This document shows, piece after piece, positions 16,028-24,256 of a DNA stretch of 64,000 nucleotides. Both the position numbers and the translations under genes were made by a program. Position 1 is the stretch's first letter; each line of letters opens with the position of its first letter. The DNA lies in assembly GCA_035325995.1 (NCBI GenBank), contig DAOKYU010000001.1, positions 346,681-410,680 of the forward strand. Reading direction: 5' to 3'. The notes beneath the pieces were generated by a model. That model searched no databases, was not told the origin of the DNA, and saw only the letters and a list, made by a program, of their open reading frames with translations. The stretch is from Thermodesulfobacteriota bacterium (GTDB lineage: Bacteria; Desulfobacterota_D; UBA1144; Nemesobacterales; UBA2774).

Positions 16028-16210
16028 GAAGGAGTATTGCAGTTTATAACAAATGGCTGAATGCAGTAGAGTGGACGGCTTGGCGTAACAACCGGTTGAG
16101 ACGACGGGGAGAGGGTGGATGGATATGACGAATATCGAGCCTGCTCTCTCCGTCTCGCCGGCCCCGGGCCGGAAGCACGAAAAAAGAAAATGAAATGAGG
16201 AGGTGTTAAC

Positions 16211-16372
16211 ATGCTGCACTGGACTCTGGTTTTTCTGGTTATTGCGATAATAGCGGCAGTGCTGGGGTTCTCCGGAATAGCGGGGGCCGCGGCGGGCATA
16301 GCCAAGATTTTATTCATCGTATTCCTGGTGATATTTATCATTTCACTCATATTCGGCAGACGGGCCGTTTAG
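16211..16372 (+). CDS. DUF1328-family small membrane protein (53 aa)
   Basis: The 53-codon frame begins [20 protein letters not shown] and continues with [15 protein letters not shown] and a terminal hydrophobic IISLIFGRR, the DUF1328/YtjA pattern of two helices around a small-residue turn. The GAGGAGGTG ribosome-binding site is strong. It closes the run of small envelope genes that starts at 14961; a 183-bp gap separates it from the preceding lipoprotein, so it may also have its own promoter. Confidence 0.9.
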   Translation: MLHWTLVFLVIAIIAAVLGFSGIAGAAAGIAKILFIVFLVIFIISLIFGRRAV

Positions 16373-16418
16373 GCCGGGGGGCTGATTCGAGGCGGGTGCG
16401 GGCGAAAACCCGGCCCGC

Positions 16419-17294
16419 CTACCGGCTCCCGAGCTTTTCCCTGAAGAGACCTGCAGCGTTGGCCGCCTGCGACAGGAACATGAGGAAGGCGAGATGTGCT
16501 TTATTGCCCGTCTCCGATTTCCATGGATGGAACAGGAGGTCGATATAAAAACGCGGAGGCTCTGTCCTGATTTTTTCGCTCGTCCTCTCTGCCCTTATCC
16601 TGTGGAAATTATTCGCTCCCCTTCCGTAATTGTAATGCTGACGTATGAATTTCTTGAGCGTAAGCGGATGTGCGTGCCGGACAACGGCCTCGGGGGCGAA
16701 GACTGTCTTGAGCCCGAAATGCACGCATCTGTCGCAAAACTCCCTGTCCTCGGCGGCTGCGAGAGGGAAGCTGGTATCGAAGCCTCCGATTTTCATAAAC
16801 ACTTCTTTTGAGAGCGCCATGTTGTTCGAGGTGAGGAAGCGTGCGTTCTCCTTATTGTAGTAGGCGTTCAGATAATCGATCAGCATCTGGCTTGCCGTGG
16901 AGTATGGGTTGTCCGTAAGCGTGTTCACGGTATTGCCGGCGACAACGCCGCCGGGGTCTGCGTCGAGCCGGGGCTTCAGCTTCGCAAGCCAGTCCGGCGC
17001 CGGCATGCAGTCGTCGTCGGTGAAGGCTATGAACGCCCCCGCCGCCTCGCTCACGCCCCTGTTCCTCGCGGTCGCCGGCCCGGCGTGGGGCTGGGTGACG
17101 AGCCTTACGTTAAACCGACTCTTCCAGGGCTCGACGATGTTCTCGGGCGAAGAGGGGCTCCCGTCGTCCACGACCACGACCTCGAAATCTTCTTTCGGGT
17201 AGTCGATGCCGCTTATCGAGCGGAGGCATTCCCCGAGCTGATCGAAGCGTCTGTAGGTCGGTATTACTATAGTGAAAAAAGGCTTGTCTTTCAT
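16419..17294 (-). CDS. Glycosyltransferase family 2
   Basis: This 291-residue protein is a GT-A fold GT2 enzyme. It has FFTIVIPTYRRFDQLGECL at the N-terminus, VVVDDGSPSS (first nucleotide-binding Asp pair), ATARNRGVSEA, the DxD-type FTDDDCMPAPDWL, and an acceptor-region AAEDREFCDRC. No clear membrane segment is seen. It transfers a sugar from a nucleotide donor to an unknown acceptor. It is the last gene of the minus-strand block 22366 to 16419, after a 206-bp gap that contains a hairpin. Confidence 0.9.
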   Translation of the reverse strand: MKDKPFFTIVIPTYRRFDQLGECLRSISGIDYPKEDFEVVVVDDGSPSSPENIVEPWKSRFNVRLVTQPHAGPATARNRGVSEAAGAFIAFTDDDCMPAPDWLAKLKPRLDADPGGVVAGNTVNTLTDNPYSTASQMLIDYLNAYYNKENARFLTSNNMALSKEVFMKIGGFDTSFPLAAAEDREFCDRCVHFGLKTVFAPEAVVRHAHPLTLKKFIRQHYNYGRGANNFHRIRAERTSEKIRTEPPRFYIDLLFHPWKSETGNKAHLAFLMFLSQAANAAGLFREKLGSR

Positions 17295-17316
17295 TTACGA
17301 AGCCGGGAATGCCTGT

Positions 17317-17335
17317 TCGGGATATTTTATCCCGA
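17317..17335. repeat. Perfect 8-bp-arm hairpin upstream of the GT2 gene
   Basis: TCGGGATA (17317-17324) and TATCCCGA (17328-17335) pair perfectly around a 3-base loop in the 206-bp gap between two minus-strand genes. No T-run follows on the minus strand, so a folded leader or an operator is as likely as a terminator. Confidence 0.4.
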
Positions 17336-17500
17336 TGCGTCCGGAAATGTCCGCTCTCCCGTGCGGCGGCGCGCTTTCTCTCCCGGATCTCGCGGGGCCC
17401 GCTCCGGCCCCTGCGTGAAAATACGATACCCGAATACACGCGAGAATGGTAAGCGTTTAAGGAGTCGTGGGGTAGACGCGGGTGGTTTCGGCACATGGCC

Positions 17501-19030
17501 TCAGAGATCGAGGGGGCGTCCCTTCATATCCTCGGGTACGGGCTCGCCTATCAGGTCGAGAAGGGTGGGCGCGATATCGAGGACGCTTATGTCGCCGGCA
17601 GTGCCCCGCCTTTTGACGGACGGGCCCGAGAGCGCGAAGAACCCGTAGCACGAATGGTCGCTCCTCCTGAAGAATTCCGGCCGCTTCATGTCGATTTCCT
17701 TCCCGTCGAAGATTACCCTGTCCATGAATCTTCCCGGCTTGAATTCGACGAAAAGGTCGGGGAGGGCGGGGTGGCTGTCTTCGCCGAAGAGCTCGCGGAC
17801 ACGGCTTACATTGACGACGGCCGGCTCGCCGGTTTCGGCGTCCCGGAGCTTCGTGAGCGCCGTCTCTATCTCGTCGAGGAGGGATGTGTATTCAGCCCCC
17901 GGCGAGACGATGCCCCCGGGCTCGCGGCCTTTTAGATTAACCCTTATGAACCCGGTGTAGGAGACCGGTATGGAAAACGCCCGGGTACGTTTCCAGTCGG
18001 TGCCGCTCGTAAAGCCGTCCGAGAGGAGCTGCTCTCTTCTCTCGCGGGAAAGGCCTCTCGTGAGCGCGACTCTCACGCTTTCGGGAAGGAGCCGCCTCGC
18101 GATATCTATGGGCCTGAGCGACGCGCGGCCCGCCTCGGGCGCGGCCTGCCAGCCGAGCAGCCTGCAAAGGGTTTCGGAGAGTGCGGCATTCGGGAAATCG
18201 TCCTCCATCCCTACGGAGGACAATATGCATACGTTGGCGTCTTTCCTCGTTTCGACGATACGCCCTATTTCCCTGTCTATCGCCTTGTATACGTTGAGTA
18301 TGGCGTCTGTGAGCTCGTTGTCGGAGGCCCCTTTCTCCCTGTTCCGCCTGTGATACTTCCAGAACTGGTGACTCGCTGCGTGGGATTCGCCGAAGATAAT
18401 CACGGACAGGTCGTACTCGTCCTTCTCCAAAAGATAGCGGGACATTTCTCCTTTCTTTTCGACATGTGTGAGCAGCTTGCCGTAGATTTCGAGGTCTTCC
18501 CGGAACGTGCTCGAATGGTTCTCTCTCACCTCGAGCTTTTCCCCGAATCTCCGTTTTACGTCTTCGATGACGCCCGGGGGCTCGGAGGCCGTGACGAAGT
18601 GATCGGGGTCCCAGTTGTTGTGGGTCGCCCAGTTGGCTACCTGGACCCCGGGGACTCCGGGGCAGAGCTTCGTGTCGGCCGCGTCGATCACGAGCGACTT
18701 AAGGCCTGTCCCGGCGAGCCTCGACCAGAACGGCGGGGCGTCCACATCGAGCCCCGTTACCGGTTCCAGCCCGTATGTTCCGGGAACGAGCTGCCTGAAG
18801 TAGTAATACCCGTGCTGCCCCCTCGAAAGCCCGCTGAATATGGATATCCAGACGCCGTGCTCCGTGACGAGCTCGGGCCCGGCGGTCCTTCCCGTAAAGC
18901 CGTTCTTCATTATCGAGTCTATAGCCGGAAGACGCCCCTCGGCCGCCCATTCCTCTATGAATCTGGGGTCTCCGGCATCTATCCCCAAGACTATCAGGGG
19001 CGGTTTTTTCTCTTTTGAAATCATGTTCAA
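17501..19030 (-). CDS. Alkaline-phosphatase-superfamily (type I phosphodiesterase-like) protein
   Basis: The 509-residue protein starts PLIVLGIDAGDPRFIEEWAAEGRLP and has the VWISIFSGLSRGQHG segment typical of type I phosphodiesterase/nucleotide pyrophosphatase proteins. It ends with LDIAPTLLDLIGEPVPEDMKGR. The place of the usual metal-binding SDHG motif reads SSVGM (in CILSSVGMEDDF), so a metal site may be altered. A later CYGFFALSGP segment is kept. Related proteins are common in glycan clusters, where they may trim or transfer phospho-groups. It lies 32 bp after the GT4 gene on the same strand. The role is inferred from context. Confidence 0.8.
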   Translation of the reverse strand: MNMISKEKKPPLIVLGIDAGDPRFIEEWAAEGRLPAIDSIMKNGFTGRTAGPELVTEHGVWISIFSGLSRGQHGYYYFRQLVPGTYGLEPVTGLDVDAPPFWSRLAGTGLKSLVIDAADTKLCPGVPGVQVANWATHNNWDPDHFVTASEPPGVIEDVKRRFGEKLEVRENHSSTFREDLEIYGKLLTHVEKKGEMSRYLLEKDEYDLSVIIFGESHAASHQFWKYHRRNREKGASDNELTDAILNVYKAIDREIGRIVETRKDANVCILSSVGMEDDFPNAALSETLCRLLGWQAAPEAGRASLRPIDIARRLLPESVRVALTRGLSRERREQLLSDGFTSGTDWKRTRAFSIPVSYTGFIRVNLKGREPGGIVSPGAEYTSLLDEIETALTKLRDAETGEPAVVNVSRVRELFGEDSHPALPDLFVEFKPGRFMDRVIFDGKEIDMKRPEFFRRSDHSCYGFFALSGPSVKRRGTAGDISVLDIAPTLLDLIGEPVPEDMKGRPLDL

Positions 19031-19062
19031 TTATGCCTTCCTTTGACGGATGTCTAAAACAT

Positions 19063-20286
19063 TCAAGCCGGGAGCTCGCTCTGCGTGCGTTTCCCCGTGC
19101 CCCCGCTCTTCGCCGCGAGGACCGAATCGTAAATTCCGAGGAGCTGGCGCAGGAACGCTTCTTCGCTGAATCTCCCGGAGGCGGCTTTCCTGGCCGAAGA
19201 CGCCATCGACGCCGCGAGGTTTTTATCGGTAAGGAGCGCCGTCAGCTTTTCCGAAAGGACGTCGGCGTCGCCCGGGGGCACCAGGAATCCGTCGACGCCG
19301 GGCTCGATTATTTCGCCGAGGCCGCCCGAGCTGCTCGCCACGACCGGCGCCCCCCTGGCCATCGCCTCTATCGCCACTATCCCGAACGGTTCGTCCCAGA
19401 GGGAGGGAATAACCTGGACCCATGCCCCTTTCAATGCGTCGTTCATCTCTTCCTGCTGGAGATACCCGGCAAACCTGACGCTCGGCGTCAGGTTCAGCCT
19501 CGAAGCCAGGGCTTCGAGGTTTTTTCTTTCGGGGCCGTCCCCGGCTATTACAAGCCTCGCCGCGGGCACCTTCGCCGAGACCTTGCCGAACGCCCGAAGG
19601 AGGACGTCCACTCCTTTTTCCTTTACGAGACGCCCGGCGAAGACCGCCGTCGGCTCTTCTGAGAGAGGCGCTTCTTCTCCTACGCTCTCTACGCCGTAGC
19701 GAAGGACCTCGACGGGCTCGATCCCCTCCTCGGCCAGGCGTTTCCTGACCCAGTCGCTGTTCGCCATGATGGAGTCGAATACCCCGTGCCACGACCTGAA
19801 GAGCTTCATCTGGAGCATGAGCGGAATCCAGTCCCTGGCGGGAACGCATCCCTTCGCGTAGCAGACGGGGCCGGCTTTGAAGGTGCAGGCGGAGCCGTCG
19901 GGCAGCATCTTTAAGCCCGTCGGACAGATCGGCCTGTACCATGCAACGTGGTAAACGCTGGGAACGTTCTTGAGCGGGGGGAGTATGAGCGGGGACATCT
20001 GCGTGAGGAATATCTTTACGTGGACGAGGTCGGGCTTGAATTCGCGGATTATATCCTTCAGCCTGAGATACGCCCAGGGATTCGCCGTCTGGAGCAGGAC
20101 GCGGAAGGGCGACCTGGTTCCCGTGCATTTATAATCCGAGGCGTTGTTCATCCCGGGGCTCGTGATGCCGGTTGTGAAGAGCCTCGCATCGTGGCCCCTT
20201 TCCCTCAGTAGCCGGCGAAGCCTGTAAATCTGTATCTCCGCCCCGCCGTCCGGGGTGCCGTAGTCGTTGACAAGCAGTATTTTCAT
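19063..20286 (-). CDS. Glycosyltransferase family 4
   Basis: The 407-residue GT-B fold enzyme opens with MKILLVNDYGTPDGGAEIQIYRLRRLL. A donor-binding C-terminal half follows: AVFAGRLVKEKGVDVLLRA, LVIAGDGPERKNLEAL, and PSLWDEPFGIVAIEAMARGAPVVAS with the EX7E motif. Five cysteines between about 130 and 165 (CPTG, CTFKAGPVCYAKGC) are an insertion I cannot explain and might bind metal. I use the ATG at 20286, three codons inside the longest frame, because the conserved fold starts there. It is co-directional with its neighbours and probably part of one surface-glycan pathway. Confidence 0.9.
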   Translation of the reverse strand: MKILLVNDYGTPDGGAEIQIYRLRRLLRERGHDARLFTTGITSPGMNNASDYKCTGTRSPFRVLLQTANPWAYLRLKDIIREFKPDLVHVKIFLTQMSPLILPPLKNVPSVYHVAWYRPICPTGLKMLPDGSACTFKAGPVCYAKGCVPARDWIPLMLQMKLFRSWHGVFDSIMANSDWVRKRLAEEGIEPVEVLRYGVESVGEEAPLSEEPTAVFAGRLVKEKGVDVLLRAFGKVSAKVPAARLVIAGDGPERKNLEALASRLNLTPSVRFAGYLQQEEMNDALKGAWVQVIPSLWDEPFGIVAIEAMARGAPVVASSSGGLGEIIEPGVDGFLVPPGDADVLSEKLTALLTDKNLAASMASSARKAASGRFSEEAFLRQLLGIYDSVLAAKSGGTGKRTQSELPA

Positions 20287-20304
20287 CGTCGGCATCCACA
20301 GTTG

Positions 20305-21300
20305 TTATGCGAGCTTTTCGATGTGCTCGATATCTTCCGCGGTTATATGTTCGTACCTGTCGAATTCATATGAGTTAATGTGCTTCTGTGCGCTGCCGTA
20401 CCCGGCGACGTAACCGTACATTTTCCCAACCATGTGGACGGCGAGCCCGGATATGATTATAGGAAGCGCCCGGGGAAGGAGCTCTCTCGATTTCCCGGCG
20501 CGTCGAATGCTCCCGAGGGCGCCCAGGAAATGCTTCGCGATTATCGGCGGCTCCATGATGATTCCCTTGAGCCGCCCGGCGCGTGAAAGCCCTTTGTAAT
20601 CGGCAAGCGCCGCCGTGTAAAGCCACCCGTTGTAAAAGAGGTCGAAGAGTATCGATACGGTTTTCGATACGTTAACGTGGTGTATGACGGCCCTGTCCTC
20701 CATGTAAAGCCTGTGGCCTTTCGCCCGAAGGTCCATGTGAAGTATATTCGCCCTTATCAGCATATTCCCCAGCCTGTCCCCGTAATCAAGGAGCGCGTCC
20801 CGTTTGTAGGAGCCGTTGTGCCCGTGGAGGTCGCCGACTTCGCCGGAGCGGACGGGCTCGGTGTATTGCCCGTAGGTCATGTAGAGCTGCGCCCAGCTGT
20901 TATGGGTACCGGGGTTCGCGTTTTTAAAGACACATCCCACTACCGTCCACGGACCTCTATGCGTTTCTATGACGGCCTCGGCCCATTCGGGCTCGGGAAA
21001 GGCGTGGTTTTCCCCGAGGGCGACTATGGGGGCCCGGGCCTTCCCGATGGCCTCCGCCCAGGCGGCGTAGGGGTCTTCATCGAGGTCTACGTCCATGATT
21101 TCATACCCGTAAAAGCCGCCGAGATTTTCTTCCATGCCTTCCGGCCATGCGCCGGTCGGGCCGAGGACTATTATCTCTAGATCGCCGGCGACCGTCTGAT
21201 TCTTCAGGTGCTCGATTGCGACCCGCATGGAGCCGCCCCCGGAGACAGTCGTGATTATGACGGTCATGAGCGGTGCGTTTCCGGTTTCCCTCTCAGGCAT
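20305..21300 (-). CDS. GT2-like glycosyltransferase with degenerate DxD region
   Basis: This 331-residue protein has the GT2 layout (MTVIITTVSGGGSMRVAIEHLKNQ, LEIIVLGPTG, acceptor-side HGHNGSYKRDALLDYG). Where the metal-binding DxD normally lies it reads VALGENHAFPEPEWAEAV, so metal dependence may be lost or use another acid. Hydrophobic segments near 220-300 suggest membrane association. Its start overlaps the stop of the Gfo/Idh/MocA gene by 8 bp, so the two are probably translationally coupled. The substrate is unknown. Confidence 0.78.
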   Translation of the reverse strand: MPERETGNAPLMTVIITTVSGGGSMRVAIEHLKNQTVAGDLEIIVLGPTGAWPEGMEENLGGFYGYEIMDVDLDEDPYAAWAEAIGKARAPIVALGENHAFPEPEWAEAVIETHRGPWTVVGCVFKNANPGTHNSWAQLYMTYGQYTEPVRSGEVGDLHGHNGSYKRDALLDYGDRLGNMLIRANILHMDLRAKGHRLYMEDRAVIHHVNVSKTVSILFDLFYNGWLYTAALADYKGLSRAGRLKGIIMEPPIIAKHFLGALGSIRRAGKSRELLPRALPIIISGLAVHMVGKMYGYVAGYGSAQKHINSYEFDRYEHITAEDIEHIEKLA

Positions 21301-22366
21301 TCGCTTCCTCCCGCCCGGAGCGGGGACGCCCGCCCGTCGATACGGCCCTTCCGGTTCCGGCCGATTCCTCGGCCGCTTCGATTATCTTGAGCGAGGCGAG
21401 CCCGTCTGCAAGGCCGGGGCTCGGATGAAAGCCGCCGGAAATGGAGGCGGCGAAGTGCCCGAGCGCGAGCTCGAACGAGGGCTCGCGCCCGGTTCCGAGA
21501 AGCCTGTCTTTGAGCACGGGGCTCCCTGGGATTTGCGAGAGGCGATCGGCCAGTTTTCCGAGGCTGCCTCTGGCTCGCCCGGCGGGTGTGAACGTCACGC
21601 CGAACGAATTATATCTATCGGCCGTCAATTTGCCCTTACTCCCGTAAACCTCTATCTTGTCTTCGTCCGTCGAGTTGAGGGAGAAAAAAGACTGCACTCT
21701 TATTCCGTTCTCCATTCTCAATTCCACGAATGCGTTGTCGTCCTCGGATTCCCTCGATTCCATGCCTGCCTTCACCCAGGCGACTTCGGCCCCGAATATA
21801 TACCTCAGGAGGTCCGCATGATGCGAGGCGAGGTCGAGAAGCACGCCGCCGCCCGTCTCCCTTTTCCGCTTCCACTCGGGAAGGTTTCTTGATGAGGACG
21901 TGAATACGGTCCTCACGGCGTTAATGCTACCGGCCGCCCCGGAGCCGACCTTTTCCTTAAGCGCGGCGTATATCGGATTGAAGCGGAGGTTAAGGCCGGA
22001 CATCCCGCACTTTCCGCTTTTCTCCCACGCCTCCATGACCCGGGCCGCCTCTTCGGAGTTCTGCGCGAGCGGCTTTTCGAGGTAGACGTGTTTTCCATGA
22101 TCGAAAGCCTCGGAAGCCGCTTCGGCGTGGAGGAATGTCGGGAGGCATATAACCACTGCGTCGACGTCTCCGCTCCGAAGGAGCTCCTTGTAGTCCGTGT
22201 AAACCCTGGCGCCGGGCGCGGCCCTGGCGGCGGCGTTGGCGCAGTCGCCGTCAATGTCGGAAACGGCCGCCAGCCTCGCGCCGTGCAGTTTTTTGATGCT
22301 GCTCAAGTGGACGAGCCTGGCTATCCGTCCGCAGCCTATTAGTCCCAGATTTATTGGCATGGTCAT
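21293..22366 (-). CDS. Gfo/Idh/MocA family oxidoreductase
   Basis: The 357-residue protein has an N-terminal Rossmann domain (LGLIGCGRIARLVHLSSI, about 6-25). It has the family's catalytic EKPLAQN motif near residue 95-101, and a C-terminal alpha/beta domain ending with DGLASLKIIEAAEES. These enzymes oxidise or reduce sugars bound with NAD(P), often making nucleotide-sugar precursors for surface glycans. That fits its place at the head of a glycosyltransferase run. Two ATGs (22366, 22360) are possible; neither has a good ribosome-binding site, and the predicted promoter makes the mRNA nearly leaderless. Confidence 0.88.
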   Translation of the reverse strand: MTMPINLGLIGCGRIARLVHLSSIKKLHGARLAAVSDIDGDCANAAARAAPGARVYTDYKELLRSGDVDAVVICLPTFLHAEAASEAFDHGKHVYLEKPLAQNSEEAARVMEAWEKSGKCGMSGLNLRFNPIYAALKEKVGSGAAGSINAVRTVFTSSSRNLPEWKRKRETGGGVLLDLASHHADLLRYIFGAEVAWVKAGMESRESEDDNAFVELRMENGIRVQSFFSLNSTDEDKIEVYGSKGKLTADRYNSFGVTFTPAGRARGSLGKLADRLSQIPGSPVLKDRLLGTGREPSFELALGHFAASISGGFHPSPGLADGLASLKIIEAAEESAGTGRAVSTGGRPRSGREEANA

Positions 22367-22379
22367 CAGAGGTGGTTCT

Positions 22380-22408
22380 ATAATAATTAATTTTCGCCGG
22401 ATTGTTAA
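22380..22408 (-). promoter_or_regulatory. Sigma-70-type promoter for the glycan block
   Basis: On the minus strand TTAACA (-35, 22403-22408) and TATTAT (-10, 22380-22385) are 17 bp apart, each 5 of 6 to consensus. The implied start near 22373 is only about 7-13 nt before the candidate ATGs. Confidence 0.6.
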
Positions 22409-22594
22409 TTGGTCTGTGGAGTCAAAGAGAAATAATTGTCTCGAATCCGCAGGCGGCGCGGTGTATAAAGCCTGATATAACCCAAGTGCCGAATACTATA
22501 TTCTCATTGTACGTCCCGGCGCGGCAGAGCCGCCGCTCGCTCCGGATTCCGGGTTCCGGGATTTCGCACTACCGATTTTTCCCGGGCGTTGTTG

Positions 22595-22600
22595 TATAAT
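22595..22600 (+). promoter_or_regulatory. Possible -10 element for the M23 peptidase gene
   Basis: TATAAT lies 44 bp before the ATG at 22644. No good -35 is visible at 16-18 bp upstream, so this is tentative. Confidence 0.3.
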
Positions 22601-22643
22601 TGGGAATCGCTCTTAAGTTCCAGATACGAAGGAGGGGGATAAA

Positions 22644-23894
22644 ATGAGGAAAGTCTACTTTCTGTTTATAGTTCTTGCTGCACTCATAGCGAACGACGCA
22701 TTTCAGCCGGTGGGCTACGCCGGCGAGAGAGGGAAGGGCGGCGTGCCTGTCGAATCCGGCTCAAACCAGTTCACGCCGATTATCGTGTCATTTCTTGCCG
22801 AGCCTCGTCCCGTCCTCGGGTCGGACGGAAAATATCATCTCGTATACGAGCTTCAGCTTACAAACACGACTCAGCTAACCTGGCATATAAATTCGCTCGA
22901 AGCGCTGGACAAGAATAATCGGTCCCGCGTCCTCACGTCGTTCTCCGGCGACGACGTCGCGGCGAAGAACCGTATAATCCCGGGAAATGAATTGTCAGCG
23001 GATATCGGCGCCGGCAAAACATCACTCTTCTTCATAACATTCTCTGTGGATTCGAAGAATGAAATCCCGGCCGCGATTATTCACCGCCTTGCCATTACCG
23101 TCCCGGGCGGTATCCCGGAAGGGTTTCTTTCGTTCCTCAGCCTTACGCCCGGGACGCAGGAAATCGCCTTTGTATACGCAGAGACGGGCGTAGGCAGCCG
23201 GGAGGCCGCGGTTATAGGCCCGCCGCTCAGGGGGGGCAGATGGGTGGCCGCCGACGGATGCTGCCTCGCCCACAGGCACGTGCGCGCGGCGCTTCCGATA
23301 AACGGCAAGTTCACGGTCGCCCAGCGCTTCGCCATAGACTGGGAGAAGCTGAACGACGACGACCTCATTTACGCCGGGGACCCGAAGGACGTCCACAGCT
23401 ATTTCTCGTACGGCGAGGATGTGCTGGCGGTGGCCGGCGGGCGCGTCGTAACGGCCGTGGATAAATACGAAGACCAGGTACCGGGGCAGCTACCGCCGGG
23501 GCTTCCTATAGAGGAGGCCGACGGCAATTACGTTGTTATAGACATCGGCGGCGGGAACTTCGCCTTTTACGCGCACATGATAAAGGGCAGCTTAGCTGTA
23601 AAGGAAGGGGATTTCGTCACGCGCGGGCAGGTTATAGGGCATCTCGGGAATTCGGGCAACACGTCGGCCCCGCATCTTCATTTTCATATGCTGGCCGGGC
23701 CGGCAAGCCTGGGATCGAACGGGTTGCCGTACGTGGCGGACGGGTACGAGCTCCTCGCGAGGAGCGCCTCGACCGAGGCGTTCGACAACGCCGAGATAAA
23801 CGGGGTGCCGCTGGAAATGGTTTCGGTGTCGAACCCGGGCCCGCATGTGAACGACCTCTATCTCGACCAGAGCATAGTCGTTTTTCCGGAATGA
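22644..23894 (+). CDS. Exported M23-family (LytM-like) peptidase-type protein
   Basis: The 416-residue protein has a signal peptide (about 1-27, cleavage near GYAGE). An N-terminal beta-rich region (about 45-180) is followed by a duplicated-hybrid-motif M23 domain (about 225-370). The domain shows YGEDVLAVAGGRVV, GNYVVIDIGGGNFAFYAHM and GNSGNTSAPHLHFHM, with the conserved HxH pair. The first zinc-binding motif HxxxD is changed to RFAID within VAQRFAIDW, so zinc hydrolysis may be altered. I recall related proteins with QRFAxD at this site, which suggests a subfamily rather than decay. An AGGAGGGGG ribosome-binding site precedes the ATG. It should act on peptidoglycan in the periplasm. Confidence 0.85.
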   Translation: MRKVYFLFIVLAALIANDAFQPVGYAGERGKGGVPVESGSNQFTPIIVSFLAEPRPVLGSDGKYHLVYELQLTNTTQLTWHINSLEALDKNNRSRVLTSFSGDDVAAKNRIIPGNELSADIGAGKTSLFFITFSVDSKNEIPAAIIHRLAITVPGGIPEGFLSFLSLTPGTQEIAFVYAETGVGSREAAVIGPPLRGGRWVAADGCCLAHRHVRAALPINGKFTVAQRFAIDWEKLNDDDLIYAGDPKDVHSYFSYGEDVLAVAGGRVVTAVDKYEDQVPGQLPPGLPIEEADGNYVVIDIGGGNFAFYAHMIKGSLAVKEGDFVTRGQVIGHLGNSGNTSAPHLHFHMLAGPASLGSNGLPYVADGYELLARSASTEAFDNAEINGVPLEMVSVSNPGPHVNDLYLDQSIVVFPE

Positions 23895-23960
23895 TTCGGC
23901 GGGGATTCGAAGGCGGTCGCGCGGACAAGAGGGAGTGTGAGAAAAAGTAAAAGATGAAAA

Positions 23961-24086
23961 GAATGGATTCCCGATACAGGCCTTGATACTAAAGAAGGCA
24001 GGGCCTGAGCAGTACTGGATAAACGTTTCCATTTCAAGGGTGCGGCGTCCGATTCCTCGCTCGCTCGAAATCGTTGGGAATGACAG
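23961..24086. repeat. Intergenic repeat-like remnant (GGATTCC.../...GGGAATGACAG type)
   Basis: The gap 23895-24256 (362 bp) holds no gene. Within it, GGATTCCCGATAC (from 23965) and GATTCCTCGCTCGCTCGAA (24051-24069) are followed by TTGGGAATGACAG (24074-24086). ATTCC and GGAAT can pair as a stem. Similar strings occur as dispersed intergenic repeats in many environmental genomes, but copy number cannot be judged from one window. Confidence 0.35.
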
Positions 24087-24256
24087 AGCGGATGTTCTAA
24101 TGCTCGCTCGTTCGCATTCGTTCTCTTACCGGAAGCGACCGACCGCGCCAGCCCCGTATTTTACTTATTCCGGGGCCGGGGTGAGAGTCGCCTGATTACC
24201 GAGCCAGATTGCAGATTATATAATTAAATGCTACTGGTGAAGTTGAAGGAGGGGAT

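Noticed and set aside
16119..16193. A 24-codon frame between the small lipoprotein and DUF1328 genes
   Set aside because: It has a weak ribosome-binding site and no family likeness; length and composition are compatible with chance.
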